The notes under the pieces: generated by a model
Told to the model about the DNA's origin: nothing
Seen by the model: only the letters and a program-made list of their open reading frames with translations
Database searches by the model: none
Part shown: piece after piece, positions 9,101 through 18,991 of the stretch
How positions within the stretch are numbered: the first letter of the stretch is position 1
Layout: every line of letters begins with the position of its first letter
Position numbers and translations under genes: made by a program
Assembly (NCBI GenBank): GCA_022841465.1
Contig: JALHRL010000013.1
Location: 1 to 64,000, forward strand
Direction of reading: 5' to 3'
Origin: Bacteroidia bacterium
GTDB taxonomy: Bacteria; Bacteroidota; Bacteroidia; B-17B0; Aurantibacillaceae
Length of the DNA: 64,000 nt

Positions 9101-10084
9101 TTACCTGATTAGGAGAGTTAGTTTTAGTAATGGAATATCAAAAGCACTATAAAAATAATTACCGTACTGTTTTTTAAGATTTGAGTAAATTTCCTTATCC
9201 GTACTATTGGCTATTGCTTTAAACGCTTTATATGAACGGTATTTTACAAACCACTTAAGTTTTAATTGCCCGTTAAACCCGGCAAAATTCCTTAATTCAA
9301 AAAATTCCTTTTTGTGTAATAACTTAATTCCAAATAAAAGTGCTTCAATATGCTCGTTGTAATAATTTTTGGATGTATTTACATTTTTTTCTGTCGTAGA
9401 TTTATCGTGTATTCTAAAGCCGCATAATTTTTCAGGAATATATTTAAGCCCGTATACCGAGGAAATACGCAACAAATACTCTAAATCGCAAATTTGTTTT
9501 AAATCCGAATCAAAATAGCCCATCTTACTAATTATTTCCTTATTAATAAAACTTAAACTGGGTTCAGCAATAAAATTAAGAGATACATTATTTGAAGCAA
9601 TTTTTGAAATTATACGAGCTGAAAAATTATTAGAGATAAAATATCCGGTATTTTCAAGGGTTTTTACCCTTTGTTGGTAATAATCCAAAACATCTTCCGT
9701 AGCTTTTTTCTCAATTATAAAATTACGTTTACAAACTATTAAATAAACATCTTTCTCAATAGCACCTACAAATTTTTGCAAACAATTAGGCTCCATATAA
9801 TCATCCTGAAAAATAAATTTTACCCACTCCCCTTTTGCTTCCTGCATGCATTTATTCCAGTTACCTACTAATCCTAAGTTGTGAGGGTTTTTTATAAAGC
9901 GAATTTTATCACTTTTTTGAAGGTATTCTTCAATAATTACAGAAGTATCATCAGTAGAAACATCGTCGCAAATAATTATTTCATAATTAGTATATGTTTG
10001 CCCAATGCATGAATCTATACACGCTCTTAAATACAAAGCGCCGTTATAAGTAGGAATGCATATGGAAACAAGAGGTTTATACAT
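9101..10084 (-). CDS. glycosyltransferase family 2
   Basis: A 327-residue GT-A fold enzyme. The N-terminus (VSICIPTYNGALYLRACIDSC) and the two acidic clusters IICDDVSTDD and FIFQDDYMEP mark a GT2 domain over about residues 4-230. The remainder is helical. It would transfer an activated sugar to the growing polysaccharide on the cytoplasmic side of the inner membrane; donor and acceptor cannot be told. It is the last gene of the sixteen-gene operon and overlaps the GT61 gene by 8 nt. No clear terminator hairpin follows before the convergent VOC gene. Confidence 0.9.
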   Translation of the reverse strand: MYKPLVSICIPTYNGALYLRACIDSCIGQTYTNYEIIICDDVSTDDTSVIIEEYLQKSDKIRFIKNPHNLGLVGNWNKCMQEAKGEWVKFIFQDDYMEPNCLQKFVGAIEKDVYLIVCKRNFIIEKKATEDVLDYYQQRVKTLENTGYFISNNFSARIISKIASNNVSLNFIAEPSLSFINKEIISKMGYFDSDLKQICDLEYLLRISSVYGLKYIPEKLCGFRIHDKSTTEKNVNTSKNYYNEHIEALLFGIKLLHKKEFFELRNFAGFNGQLKLKWFVKYRSYKAFKAIANSTDKEIYSNLKKQYGNYFYSAFDIPLLKLTLLIR

Positions 10085-11180
10085 TAAGCAACAATTTAAG
10101 GTTTGCTTTTAATTCGTTTAAATTTACAAATAAATGGTCTTTTTCAGCAATTGTAGATAATTGATAATAATATTTCATACTGCACACACTGCTTAATGCC
10201 CAGTAGCAAAAATTAGGATTATCCTCTTTTATTAATTCAAAAACACTTGCCCCTTCATTCATAAACATCAAATTCGTCATGTTTGCCCCATGTGAACTTA
10301 CATAATACCTAGCATTTCTTACTAAAAGAACCTGCTCTTCAAAACTTAAATTTTCGAAATACAAAATTTGAAAACTATGCTGTTTTAAAATTTCAATTAC
10401 TTCAGCTTCATTTACAATTCTTCTGGCTTTTTGTTTGCCTCTGCTAACATATATTCTTTCAAATTTTCCTGTTCCCGTAATATTACTTAATAATTTCCTT
10501 CTAATTTCTAAAACTTTTTCAGGATGTATATGTCCTGATCCTACTGTATAATTAGAAACCAAAAGTTTATCTATATAAACTAATTCGTTTTTACTAATTT
10601 TTGTAATATGTTTTAATTTAAAATAGTTAATACTTGTAGTAATAAACCTTGGTGCATTTTCCGGGAGTAGTATACTTATATCAAGTTTCTCTATTTCTTC
10701 TTTTAAATTTAACAACCTTGGCAAACTATCTATTAACCAATGATAATAATTTCCGGCCGACCAAAAATCATGTATTAACAAATAATATTTATGAGAATTT
10801 AAAACTCTTTTATTTTTAAAAAACCTAGCTTTTATTAAGTAAAATAAACCGTACTTGTTCCTGAAAACTGGATGTGGTAGTGCACTTCCAAAATTTTTTA
10901 AACCTTTTGACACTACACCCAAATTATCTACATATACTTTTTCTACTATAAAAACTTGTTCGTGGCCCGTTTCATAATTTGTATAATGCGAAAACAAAGG
11001 TTTATCTGCCTCTTTAATGTTTAATGGCCAGGCATGATTAACTTGAATTGCATTTTTTTGCTCTTTAAAAAACGAATGTGTTATTTTATTTACAATTCCA
11101 TTTTCTTCTAAAAATAAATGAAGGTAGCCAATACCATTATTTACAATTCCGCCTATTTTATTTAAAATGCGATTAACCAC
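10077..11180 (-). CDS. glycosyltransferase family 61 protein
   Basis: A 367-residue protein matching the DUF563/GT61 family: FWSAGNYYHWLIDSLPRLL, RIYVSRGKQKARRI and SSHGANMTNLMFM are the family's conserved blocks, in order at about residues 135-325. Bacterial GT61 proteins occur in capsule and O-antigen clusters but few have known sugar specificity. The start is a GTG at 11180 that lies inside the end of the upstream gene (8 nt overlap); no ATG is available nearby. It overlaps the downstream GT2 gene by 8 nt as well, indicating translational coupling. Confidence 0.87.
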   Translation of the reverse strand: MVNRILNKIGGIVNNGIGYLHLFLEENGIVNKITHSFFKEQKNAIQVNHAWPLNIKEADKPLFSHYTNYETGHEQVFIVEKVYVDNLGVVSKGLKNFGSALPHPVFRNKYGLFYLIKARFFKNKRVLNSHKYYLLIHDFWSAGNYYHWLIDSLPRLLNLKEEIEKLDISILLPENAPRFITTSINYFKLKHITKISKNELVYIDKLLVSNYTVGSGHIHPEKVLEIRRKLLSNITGTGKFERIYVSRGKQKARRIVNEAEVIEILKQHSFQILYFENLSFEEQVLLVRNARYYVSSHGANMTNLMFMNEGASVFELIKEDNPNFCYWALSSVCSMKYYYQLSTIAEKDHLFVNLNELKANLKLLLNV

Positions 11181-12051
11181 TTTTTATAATTTTGTAAAAA
11201 GGACGAAATAGTTTAAGCAAAACAATTGTAAGTTTATATTTTAGAATAGAAAAGAAAGAAATAGAATGACCCGATTCGTTCTTTACGTTTTCAAAATCAA
11301 TAATTAAAGTTTTATTGTGTTTTTTAATTAAAGAAATGTAATAGTTTACATCAATTTTAAAATATTGGCGAGCTAAATTAAACAATTCATCTTTTCTATA
11401 AGTAGCAAAAAATATTTTCTTTTTAATTAATGGGATTCCGCTAGATAAGTGGTGATTTATACAATAGTAATAGGGGCTGTATTCTCCTTTATAACCATCA
11501 TTATCTATAAAAGCTTCTAATAAAAGACCATTTTCACTGAAATATTTACCTAAACCAACTTCATACGTTTTTATAACCTCTTCAATTGTACTAAGAATTC
11601 CATTTTGTTTAAAATAGCTTATTGCAAAGGGAATTGCCTTTTTATTTAATACTAAAAAATAAGATTGAATATGTTTGTTTACAGCTTCAGAAAGTGTAAT
11701 TCCTAAAATATCAGAAGATGTTTTATAACTCCATTGCATAAAATTATTTAATGGAGCAAAAAGAATACAAGAATCATTTACCAAATAAATACGCGTATAA
11801 TGGCTTAAATCTTTTGTAGTTAAAACAGTATGCCACTTTCCAAAATCAAACCCATTATTATCTGCAAACAATAAAGAAATACCGTTTTCTTGTAAAAATT
11901 GTTGTTCAGAACTTTCTATGTTTTTATTAGAAACAATAAATACTATTTCAGAAATATGCTTTTTAAGTTCCAGTAAATAAATTTTCTGGTAGTACGGAAT
12001 ACTATTTCCTTTAAAGTAAGATGCAAATAAACATATTTCCTTTTTATCCAT
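11173..12051 (-). CDS. rhamnan synthesis F-like glycosyltransferase (RgpF family)
   Basis: A 292-residue protein resembling the RgpF family. The diagnostic block is NNGFDFGKWHTVL at about residues 65-77, followed by YLVNDSCILF and HIQSYFLVLNKKAI. RgpF was first described in streptococcal rhamnan synthesis as an alpha-1,2 rhamnosyltransferase, but Bacteroidota homologues act on unknown sugars. The C-terminus ends in a basic amphipathic helix that may rest on the membrane. Its ATG shares one base with the TAA of the GT4 gene (TAATG). Confidence 0.8.
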   Translation of the reverse strand: MDKKEICLFASYFKGNSIPYYQKIYLLELKKHISEIVFIVSNKNIESSEQQFLQENGISLLFADNNGFDFGKWHTVLTTKDLSHYTRIYLVNDSCILFAPLNNFMQWSYKTSSDILGITLSEAVNKHIQSYFLVLNKKAIPFAISYFKQNGILSTIEEVIKTYEVGLGKYFSENGLLLEAFIDNDGYKGEYSPYYYCINHHLSSGIPLIKKKIFFATYRKDELFNLARQYFKIDVNYYISLIKKHNKTLIIDFENVKNESGHSISFFSILKYKLTIVLLKLFRPFYKIIKSG

Positions 12052-13166
12052 TAAAGCATTGCATTAATTATCGAACTCCATTTAGACGCAATTATTTTTA
12101 CATCAAACTTTAACGCTCTTTGTTTTAATTCGTCTTTGTTAAAGCTTATTTCATCATTCATGTACTCTATCATTTTATTTACAAATTCAGAGGAATCATT
12201 TTTATTCTTTACAACATAACCAAACTTATCTTCCACAACCTCATTTACACCCAAACAATTATTAGCCACCACAGGTAAGCCCAAAAACAAAGCTTCCAAG
12301 CTAGCCATAGAAAACGATTCAAACTCAGATGTTAGAATAAAGCCATTGGCTAATTTAAAATAATCATAATATTTGCTTCCAACATTTCCTGTAAAATAAA
12401 CCCAATTATTTAAACCCAATTCGCTTACTTTATTTAAACAAACAGTGTCAATATCACTTTTATCAGGCTTTCCTCCAATCCATATCATTTTAAAATTTTC
12501 CTTCTGCTTTTTTAACTCTAAAGCTATATCAATAAACAGAAATGGGTTTTTATTTTTATCTATAGTACCACACATAACCCAAACAAAATCAGTAGACTTA
12601 ATATTAAACTGAGATTTAAAATCATTAAAATCAGTTTTATTTTTAAATTCTTCATTTAAAGACGGGTAAACAATTTCCATGTTTTTCTTCCCACCAAAAT
12701 CTTTATAAACAATTGCGCTTGCTTTTGAATTGGCAATAATTAATTCCGGATAATTCATTAAACGCTTTAATTGTATTTCGCTTAAAGCAACATACATTTG
12801 TTTTAGTTCATGTAAATGAATAATTGTTTTTACCTGATGTGTTTCTGCAAATTCTAAAATATCGGGCAAAATCATGGTATTAATATACCAGGTAGCATTT
12901 AAATGCTTCTTTAAAATTCTAGATACAACAAATAGCTCTCTGTATTTATTAATCAATTTACTTAATAAACCACCATATTGCTTTGTGTACAAAAACTGTT
13001 TATTAATTCCTTTAGGAATTTTATTAAACAACTCTCCTTTGTATTTGGTTACAATAGAAATATGAGCATCAATAGTGTTGTTTTGCAGCAAGTTTAACAA
13101 TACAATTTCAGAACCCGTTCTATTTAAGGTTGGCGTAAAAAAAACAATATGTTTACTTGCACTCAA
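12051..13166 (-). CDS. glycosyltransferase family 4
   Basis: A 371-residue GT-B enzyme. The C-terminal half has the Glycos_transf_1 pattern: FVWVMCGTIDKNKNPFLFID, WVYFTGNV, and FILTSEFESFSMASLEAL, which includes the EX7E-type nucleotide-sugar binding motif. The N-terminal half begins IVFFTPTLNRTGSEIVLLNLL. The only sensible start is a TTG at 13166, one base after the upstream stop; no ATG lies near. It acts in the cytoplasm on the lipid-linked glycan. Specificity is unknown. Confidence 0.9.
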   Translation of the reverse strand: MSASKHIVFFTPTLNRTGSEIVLLNLLQNNTIDAHISIVTKYKGELFNKIPKGINKQFLYTKQYGGLLSKLINKYRELFVVSRILKKHLNATWYINTMILPDILEFAETHQVKTIIHLHELKQMYVALSEIQLKRLMNYPELIIANSKASAIVYKDFGGKKNMEIVYPSLNEEFKNKTDFNDFKSQFNIKSTDFVWVMCGTIDKNKNPFLFIDIALELKKQKENFKMIWIGGKPDKSDIDTVCLNKVSELGLNNWVYFTGNVGSKYYDYFKLANGFILTSEFESFSMASLEALFLGLPVVANNCLGVNEVVEDKFGYVVKNKNDSSEFVNKMIEYMNDEISFNKDELKQRALKFDVKIIASKWSSIINAML

Positions 13167-13167
13167 C

Positions 13168-13992
13168 TTACCTTTTAATTGAATTGTATAAATTCTTAAA
13201 TATTTTTGCCAGTATAGGTTTATCGTAAATCCACAACAAAAGCTGCTGTTTAAGCGGTAAATTAGCCCTATACTGTTTCTTTATTTTAAAATAATCTTTA
13301 TCATTTAAGTTTTCACGCAAAATCAATTCCTTTTCTTCAATAATTTTTTGGTAATTTTTGGGATTGGCACTTAAACCACACTCACTATAATTACATATTA
13401 CTTCATTAAAATAAACAAAAGTCTTAGGATTATTTAAAAACAATTTAAATAAAAATTCAAAATCTGAACTGAATTTAAAACGTGTATTATAGTTTCCGTA
13501 TTTTAAGAATAAAGATTTACTAAAAAAAACCGATTGATGATTAAGTGTATTTCTATACCAAAATTCTAAATTTAAATTTTTAGGTTGAATTAAAATGGAA
13601 GTTTTTCCTTTGGGGTTGGTAACGTTTGAATTTCCGTAAATTAATTCTCCATGGGAAACTTCGGCAAACTTCATAAATTCTGAAACAACGGTGGATGAGT
13701 AAAACGTATCACCTGAATTTAAAAATATCAAATACTTTCCTTTACTAGCTAATATTCCTTTGTTTTGTGCATCATATACTCCGTTATCTTGTTCAGAGAT
13801 TGAATAGGCAAAATAATCCTTCTCCTTTTCAATAAAATCCTTACTTCCATCGTTTGAATCACCATCAATTACAAGATGCTCTATAAAAGGAGAATTTTGT
13901 TCCTTTACACTCTTTACCGTTTTCTCTAATCCGGCACAATCATTTAAATTAACGGTTATTACTGAAAGTATTTTCTCTGAATGATTATTCAT
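13168..13992 (-). CDS. glycosyltransferase family 2 (WcaA/WbbV-like)
   Basis: A 274-residue GT2 protein. Key blocks are LSVITVNLNDCAGLEKTVKSV, HLVIDGDSNDGS, DNGVYDAQNKGILASKGKYLIFLNSGD and the later LNHQSVFFSK, which together are typical of O-antigen GT2 enzymes that act early in the repeat. A GT-A fold with one DXD-like site is expected. The ATG at 13992 is 7 nt after the aminotransferase stop. The C-terminus is basic and aromatic, consistent with peripheral membrane contact. Confidence 0.9.
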   Translation of the reverse strand: MNNHSEKILSVITVNLNDCAGLEKTVKSVKEQNSPFIEHLVIDGDSNDGSKDFIEKEKDYFAYSISEQDNGVYDAQNKGILASKGKYLIFLNSGDTFYSSTVVSEFMKFAEVSHGELIYGNSNVTNPKGKTSILIQPKNLNLEFWYRNTLNHQSVFFSKSLFLKYGNYNTRFKFSSDFEFLFKLFLNNPKTFVYFNEVICNYSECGLSANPKNYQKIIEEKELILRENLNDKDYFKIKKQYRANLPLKQQLLLWIYDKPILAKIFKNLYNSIKR

Positions 13993-13999
13993 GCAGTAA

Positions 14000-15085
14000 T
14001 TAAAATTTATTTAATACTTCAATTACTTTTAAAATATCATTTTCTGAGTGATAATATGAAATGGGCAAACTAAGGGTTGTTAAATGTATTTCATCTGAAA
14101 TAGGAGTATGCTGATTATCAATTATGCCTTTCATTGCTAATTGCTTTACAGGAGTAACAGGATAGTGAACTTCTGTTTTTATTCCATTTTTTAATAAAAA
14201 TTCTTTTAATAAATCGCGTTTTTGATGTCGGATATTATAAATATGAAAAACATCAAAATAATTTTCGTTAACCTGAGGTTTAATAAAGTCAGCTTTTAAT
14301 CCTTCTTGATAAATGCTCGCAAGCTTTCGTTTGTGTTCATTAATTTTATCTAAATATTTCAATTTCACTAACAGCAATGCAGCTTGCAATTCATCTAATC
14401 GTGAATTTATACCTACTACTTCATTATAGTATTTTGTTTTAGAGCCATAGTTTCTCAATACTTTAATATTCTCTGCTAAAACTGTATCGTTACAAGTAAC
14501 AGCACCCGCATCGCCCATGGCTCCTAGGTTCTTAGTTGGATAAAAGCTATGTGCCGCATAATCTCCAAAACTGCCCGAAATATTGTTTTTAAATTTTGCG
14601 CCATGCGATTGCGCGCAATCTTCAATTACTTTTAAATTATACTTTTTGGCAATAGTCATAATTTTATCCATCTCACACATTTTACCGTATAAATGAACAA
14701 CCATTATGGCTTTTGTTTTAGTAGTAATTTTTTCTTCTATTTTATCAGGATCAATATTATAAGTACCTAAATTAGGTTCTACCAAAATTGGCTGTAAATT
14801 ATTCTGAACGATGGAAAGAATTGTTGCAATGTAAGTATTAGAAGGAACTATAACTTCAGAATCTTTTTCAAAATTAAATACGCGTAAAGATAAAGTTAGC
14901 GCATCTAATCCATTTGCAACGCCAATACAATATTTTGTGTTGCAATAGTTGGCATATTTTTCTTCAAACTCATTTACTTTTTTACCCAATACATACCAAC
15001 CACTTTCCATTACTTCTTTAAAAGCAATTTCGTACTCTTTAAAAAAAGGTTGATTTAAATTATGCAGGTTTTCGTAATCAATCAT
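14000..15085 (-). CDS. DegT/DnrJ/EryC1/StrS family sugar aminotransferase (FdtB/QdtB-like)
   Basis: A 361-residue PLP-dependent aminotransferase. The Schiff-base lysine lies in [44 protein letters not shown] and [11 protein letters not shown] are further family blocks. It is directly downstream of the FdtA/QdtA-type ketoisomerase (2 nt gap), which strongly suggests that it aminates dTDP-3-oxo-6-deoxyhexose at C3 to give dTDP-Fuc3N or dTDP-Qui3N. Which epimer is made cannot be told. No dedicated N-acyltransferase (FdtC/QdtC) is present in this operon. Length is normal. Confidence 0.9.
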   Translation of the reverse strand: MIDYENLHNLNQPFFKEYEIAFKEVMESGWYVLGKKVNEFEEKYANYCNTKYCIGVANGLDALTLSLRVFNFEKDSEVIVPSNTYIATILSIVQNNLQPILVEPNLGTYNIDPDKIEEKITTKTKAIMVVHLYGKMCEMDKIMTIAKKYNLKVIEDCAQSHGAKFKNNISGSFGDYAAHSFYPTKNLGAMGDAGAVTCNDTVLAENIKVLRNYGSKTKYYNEVVGINSRLDELQAALLLVKLKYLDKINEHKRKLASIYQEGLKADFIKPQVNENYFDVFHIYNIRHQKRDLLKEFLLKNGIKTEVHYPVTPVKQLAMKGIIDNQHTPISDEIHLTTLSLPISYYHSENDILKVIEVLNKF

Positions 15086-15087
15086 TT

Positions 15088-15450
15088 TTAATAAGGTTCA
15101 AAAATATAATCGTTTTCATCAAAATACTCTGATGCTAATACCATTAAAATTGCATCTTCCGAAAAATCATACATGGTATGCCAATCTTCCGGATTCAAAA
15201 GCAAACATTTGCGAGGAGCATCTAATACAAAAACTTCTTCCTTAACATTGTTATTGTTGTAAATGGTACATTTTCCTTTTAAGCAAATAGCGGCCTGAAT
15301 TGTTTTTTTATGGCGATGGCCTCCGCGTTTTGAATCATCTACTCCGTAAATGTAAAAAATACGCTTAATGGCAAAGGGAATTGATTTTTCAATTACCGTT
15401 AAGTTTCCGCGTTTATCGGTAAATGTTTGTAGATTAATTAAATGAGCCAT
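15088..15450 (-). CDS. FdtA/QdtA family dTDP-4-oxo-6-deoxyglucose 3,4-ketoisomerase (cupin)
   Basis: A 120-residue single-domain cupin. [19 protein letters not shown] holds the conserved histidine pair used in catalysis, and [24 protein letters not shown] completes the jelly roll. The family converts dTDP-4-oxo-6-deoxy-D-glucose into its 3-oxo isomer, the substrate of the adjacent aminotransferase. The glucose-1-phosphate thymidylyltransferase and 4,6-dehydratase (RmlA, RmlB) needed upstream are not in this window. The gene is 28 nt downstream of the GT8-like gene, the largest gap inside the operon. Confidence 0.9.
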   Translation of the reverse strand: MAHLINLQTFTDKRGNLTVIEKSIPFAIKRIFYIYGVDDSKRGGHRHKKTIQAAICLKGKCTIYNNNNVKEEVFVLDAPRKCLLLNPEDWHTMYDFSEDAILMVLASEYFDENDYIFEPY

Positions 15451-15478
15451 TTTGTTTACAAAGTACTAATTTAACAAA

Positions 15479-16522
15479 TTAAACCTTTGAGGCCTTAAAA
15501 AAATAATGAAGCTTTATTTTCTTTGGTAAATGAAGGCCTAAGATGTTTTTTTTACTGCTTTTTAATGCGTCAAAATAATATTTAAGAATGGTAGAAAGTC
15601 CCATTTCTCCATAAGGAGCCTTGCCTCCCGAACCATTAGGATTGAAAGAATTATCGCGCTTATTTATTTCTGCCTTGGCTTTATTAAGTAATCGAACATA
15701 GGGTTTAAAAAATAAATCTATATGATTCTTCTCTAAATAATATCCCGGATCGGTTAAAACAACCATATCCTCTTCATAAAACTTTAAGCCATGATAATGA
15801 ACAAATACAGCATCAAATTTTTTACCTGAATTTTTTTCAATACCAACAATTTTATTGTTTTCCATTTTAAATGTGTACTGAGAAATATTCCAGGGAGCAA
15901 TTCCGCCACCCAAGTGTTGCATTTCATAAACACCTTTAAATTTAGTGGTCCATTCATCTAAATACTTCTGATCTCCAAACTTTCCATCTTCGTGCCGTGC
16001 ATAACACCAATCAATACAGGCATCGCGCCACCAATTAATTACTTTTAAACCTTCTTCGGTGTTTTTTACAGGAATAAATTGCACACAGTACTTGCCACTT
16101 TTTACTGCTTGTTCATGATTTTTAGAATACCTATGCTCTGTTATTAAAACAGAATTATTCCCCATTTCATCAATCAACACCTGCGGATTTGAATAAAATC
16201 GCATATCCGCATCAATATATGTACAGTTATCTAACTGAAATTTTTTAATGCAATACAATATAGTTGATGGTGTGCTTGTCCAGCAGTATTCGGCAGGAGA
16301 ACGTGTAGGTTTTACATTTAATAATTTAGGATCTTCAAATTCCTTTAAAGAAATAGGTGTTAGTTTTTGATAGTTGCAGGATTTAAGATACTCGTATGTT
16401 TTATCATCAAATGCAACTACGTATAATTGAAAATCAGGACAATGTTCTAACAGCGATTCATACAAAACAATACCTCGCGATAAATAGGCAGAATTAAATA
16501 AGGTTACAAAATTCAATTTCAT
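15479..16522 (-). CDS. glycosyltransferase-like protein (GT8-like, nucleotide-diphospho-sugar transferase fold)
   Basis: A 347-residue protein. NFVTLFNSAYLSRGIVLYESL opens a GT-A type domain, CTYIDADMRFYSNP gives the DXD metal site, and GDQKYLDEWTTKF with LGGGIAPWNISQY resembles the distal half of GT8 and related families. The donor sugar is not predictable. ATG at 16522 overlaps the methyltransferase stop (ATGA). Most similar proteins in databases are simply called glycosyl transferase, so the fold is well supported and the function is not. Confidence 0.78.
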   Translation of the reverse strand: MKLNFVTLFNSAYLSRGIVLYESLLEHCPDFQLYVVAFDDKTYEYLKSCNYQKLTPISLKEFEDPKLLNVKPTRSPAEYCWTSTPSTILYCIKKFQLDNCTYIDADMRFYSNPQVLIDEMGNNSVLITEHRYSKNHEQAVKSGKYCVQFIPVKNTEEGLKVINWWRDACIDWCYARHEDGKFGDQKYLDEWTTKFKGVYEMQHLGGGIAPWNISQYTFKMENNKIVGIEKNSGKKFDAVFVHYHGLKFYEEDMVVLTDPGYYLEKNHIDLFFKPYVRLLNKAKAEINKRDNSFNPNGSGGKAPYGEMGLSTILKYYFDALKSSKKNILGLHLPKKIKLHYFFKASKV

Positions 16523-17325
16523 TTTACTGCCTCCATAAATAACGAATCGGGTTTTCTTACTTTTCCATCAACAGCATCTAAACCAAACGAATTCCAATCA
16601 ATAATTGCACTTTCATTAAACTTGCGAACTTTTGGCGATTTAAATCCATGTCGTTTTAATAATTCAGATAAAGAATAACGATCGTACATCCATTGATGAA
16701 TCTCTCCGCCCAGCCTAAACTGACCTATACTCAAGGCCTTTATATCTTCCTTTAACAACCAATCTTTCAGTTTACCTTTTACTTTATACATAAAACTATT
16801 TTTTGAACCTGAAGTAGTTTGAGGTTTTGGATTTCTTAAGTTTTCCATTAATAATTTTACTTCGTTTCCGTTACGCTCCAGTAAAAAATCATCGTTGTTT
16901 TTAGCTGTGTCCTTTATGTAATCTACCATTTCTCCACCTCCTTTGGTTCTAACAACCTGATCGTACATTTCTAAAAGGGTCCAGTTGTATTTTTCTGCAG
17001 CACCCGGCACATTGTTTAAGGCCTCTTCTAAATACCTAATATAATTTCGGGCAATTGGTTCTAAATCGGGTATTGCTATTCGTATAGTTCCTCCGGGTTT
17101 TAATACACGATAACATTCGCTAATTAATTTTTCTGCATCTTGTTTTAAAAAATGTTCCAATACATGCGAATGGTAAACTACTTCAAACGTATTGTTTTCA
17201 AAAGGAATTCCCTTTAAAAGATTATGAGCTTTTACGCCTTCACCGGTAGAGGCAAAATCAACATTTTCCCAATCACTATGGTAGGTATACCCGCAACCTA
17301 TATTTAAATATGGTAGTTTAGCCAT
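16519..17325 (-). CDS. class I SAM-dependent methyltransferase
   Basis: A 268-residue Methyltransf_11-type enzyme. The SAM-binding motif is LNIGCGYTYHSDWENVDF, motif II is HSHVLEHF, and YRVLKPGGTIRIAIPDLEPI is the conserved beta-strand region. A long insertion (about residues 125-195) separates this core from a C-terminal segment with SLSELLKRHGFKSPKVR. Similar proteins are common in LPS and capsule loci and are thought to methylate sugars or sugar nucleotides. It overlaps the GT-methyltransferase fusion gene by 8 nt. Confidence 0.88.
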   Translation of the reverse strand: MAKLPYLNIGCGYTYHSDWENVDFASTGEGVKAHNLLKGIPFENNTFEVVYHSHVLEHFLKQDAEKLISECYRVLKPGGTIRIAIPDLEPIARNYIRYLEEALNNVPGAAEKYNWTLLEMYDQVVRTKGGGEMVDYIKDTAKNNDDFLLERNGNEVKLLMENLRNPKPQTTSGSKNSFMYKVKGKLKDWLLKEDIKALSIGQFRLGGEIHQWMYDRYSLSELLKRHGFKSPKVRKFNESAIIDWNSFGLDAVDGKVRKPDSLFMEAVK

Positions 17326-18991
17326 TTTTGCGTTTTAAATAAAATCCTTTCCAATATACATTATCGTCGTCAATTTTCATAGGCATAGGAATATCATTTA
17401 CAAACTGAGAAACGAACTGATATTTAGAAGTAAAAGCGTTTTTAAATTTTTCCTCATTAAAAAACCAAGCCGGATAGGTTGCTTTGTAAATATATTCAGG
17501 TACAATTTGTTTGGTTAATCGTTCTTTGTTTCCCTGAACAAAAGCAGTTCTATCAATGAGAATAAATTCAAAATTATAATCCATTAATTTTTCAATCAAC
17601 ACATAAGGCTCAGGCAAATACTGCAATACGCTTGATAATACCAACACCTGATTACTTTGATGTTTTAAAGCTTCTTCAATAGTAAAACAAAAACTTAGTT
17701 CTTTTTCTGCAATTTCGGCATTTCCAATGCTTACAAAATGTTTTTGTTCTACAACAGTCCATTTAAAATCGCTTAAACTCGAAAACAAATGACGGTGCTG
17801 AAAATAAGAACTACCTAAAGATCCGCCAAAATCGCACACATGAAGTTTACCATTATTAATAGAAGCCGTTAAAGCATCTACAACGGGCTGGTATAAATAC
17901 AATTCATCAAACGTAACCGAATCGCGCTCATACTTCGCTTCTCCGCTTTTTACTTTTAAAACAGCTTGTTTAATTTTTGCAGGTATTTCTAATTCATCGT
18001 ACCCGGTACACTCTTTCATTGCATTGACCCAGCTGCTATAATTTCCTTGCCAACCTTCATTTATTTTTTTTGGAATTAAGTTACTAAGAATGCGTTTAAC
18101 CTTTCTGTAAATTCGTTTAGGAATAGAAACTTTAGACAGTGTGAAAAACTGCTCAAACAATTTACGCGCCTCGGTATTTTCAACCACTGAGTCTGGTAAT
18201 TTTATTATAAGATTTTCCTTTAATTCAGTATTAAAAAAGTTGAAATTGGTTGTAAAATGAGTTCCACTTCCATCGTTACCAATATTTTTAACCAAAGAAA
18301 CAGGTGGATACAAACAATATAAATTATGAATAAACGCGCTTGCGTACCATAAAATAGCCCATGATTGATTTTTACCTTGATCTCTCTCTTCCAACATTTG
18401 CAAATAAGGGTATGAGTTTCCAAAATTAAACTCCTTTGTTAGCCTTTTATTATTTATAGTTATTAAAAGCTGTTTGGCATCGGTATTAAAATATTTCCAT
18501 TTACTGCTCCAGGTTCCCCAGGTCCAGCAATCGGCACCCTTCAGAAAAAAAGCTTCCTGTAAATTACTTTTTAACGGGTAAACATATCCTGTAATACAAG
18601 CTACATTATCAGATGCTTCATATTTTTGTAAGGCAGCATTCATGTATTCCAAAAAATCGCCGGAAACTAATAAATCATCTTCCAACACAATTATTTTCCC
18701 GTACTCATTTACAATTTTAGTTACACCATCAATTATTGAGTTTGCCAGCCCTTTGTTTACTTCACTTTTTATTACATTGACTTTTTTAAATCTACTTTCC
18801 TTATCAACAATGCTTTCAACCTCTTTTATTTGCTTTAAAAGTTCATCACTTGCGTTCTCCTTTGCTCCATCACAAAAAACAAACAAATCACTCTCAACTG
18901 ATATTTTATTTGCAGCAAGTGCGTTTAAAACAGCCGCCGTATGATAAGGTCGGTTGTATACAAACAATACTATGGGAGCCAATTTATTCAT
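17318..18991 (-). CDS. fusion of GT2-like glycosyltransferase and TIGR04325-type methyltransferase
   Basis: A single 557-residue ORF joining two enzyme domains. Residues about 1-300 form a GT-A domain (PIVLFVYNRPYHTAAVLNAL, KIIVLEDDLLVSGDFLEYMN, GADCWTWGTWSSKW). Residues about 320-555 match the TIGR04325 putative methyltransferase family (GWQGNYSSWVNAM, VCDFGGSLGSSYFQHR, LSSVLQYLPEPY, DRTAFVQGN). The linker is basic. No frameshift or internal start suggests an artefact. The fusion could add a sugar and then methylate it or a neighbour, which would suit chain modification or capping. It overlaps both neighbours by 8 nt. Confidence 0.85.
   Translation of the reverse strand: MNKLAPIVLFVYNRPYHTAAVLNALAANKISVESDLFVFCDGAKENASDELLKQIKEVESIVDKESRFKKVNVIKSEVNKGLANSIIDGVTKIVNEYGKIIVLEDDLLVSGDFLEYMNAALQKYEASDNVACITGYVYPLKSNLQEAFFLKGADCWTWGTWSSKWKYFNTDAKQLLITINNKRLTKEFNFGNSYPYLQMLEERDQGKNQSWAILWYASAFIHNLYCLYPPVSLVKNIGNDGSGTHFTTNFNFFNTELKENLIIKLPDSVVENTEARKLFEQFFTLSKVSIPKRIYRKVKRILSNLIPKKINEGWQGNYSSWVNAMKECTGYDELEIPAKIKQAVLKVKSGEAKYERDSVTFDELYLYQPVVDALTASINNGKLHVCDFGGSLGSSYFQHRHLFSSLSDFKWTVVEQKHFVSIGNAEIAEKELSFCFTIEEALKHQSNQVLVLSSVLQYLPEPYVLIEKLMDYNFEFILIDRTAFVQGNKERLTKQIVPEYIYKATYPAWFFNEEKFKNAFTSKYQFVSQFVNDIPMPMKIDDDNVYWKGFYLKRKNG

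Noticed and set aside
17318-18991. Possible misassembly or frameshift joining two genes
   Set aside because: The frame is continuous across the linker and both domains are complete, with normal overlaps at each end, so a true fusion is simpler.
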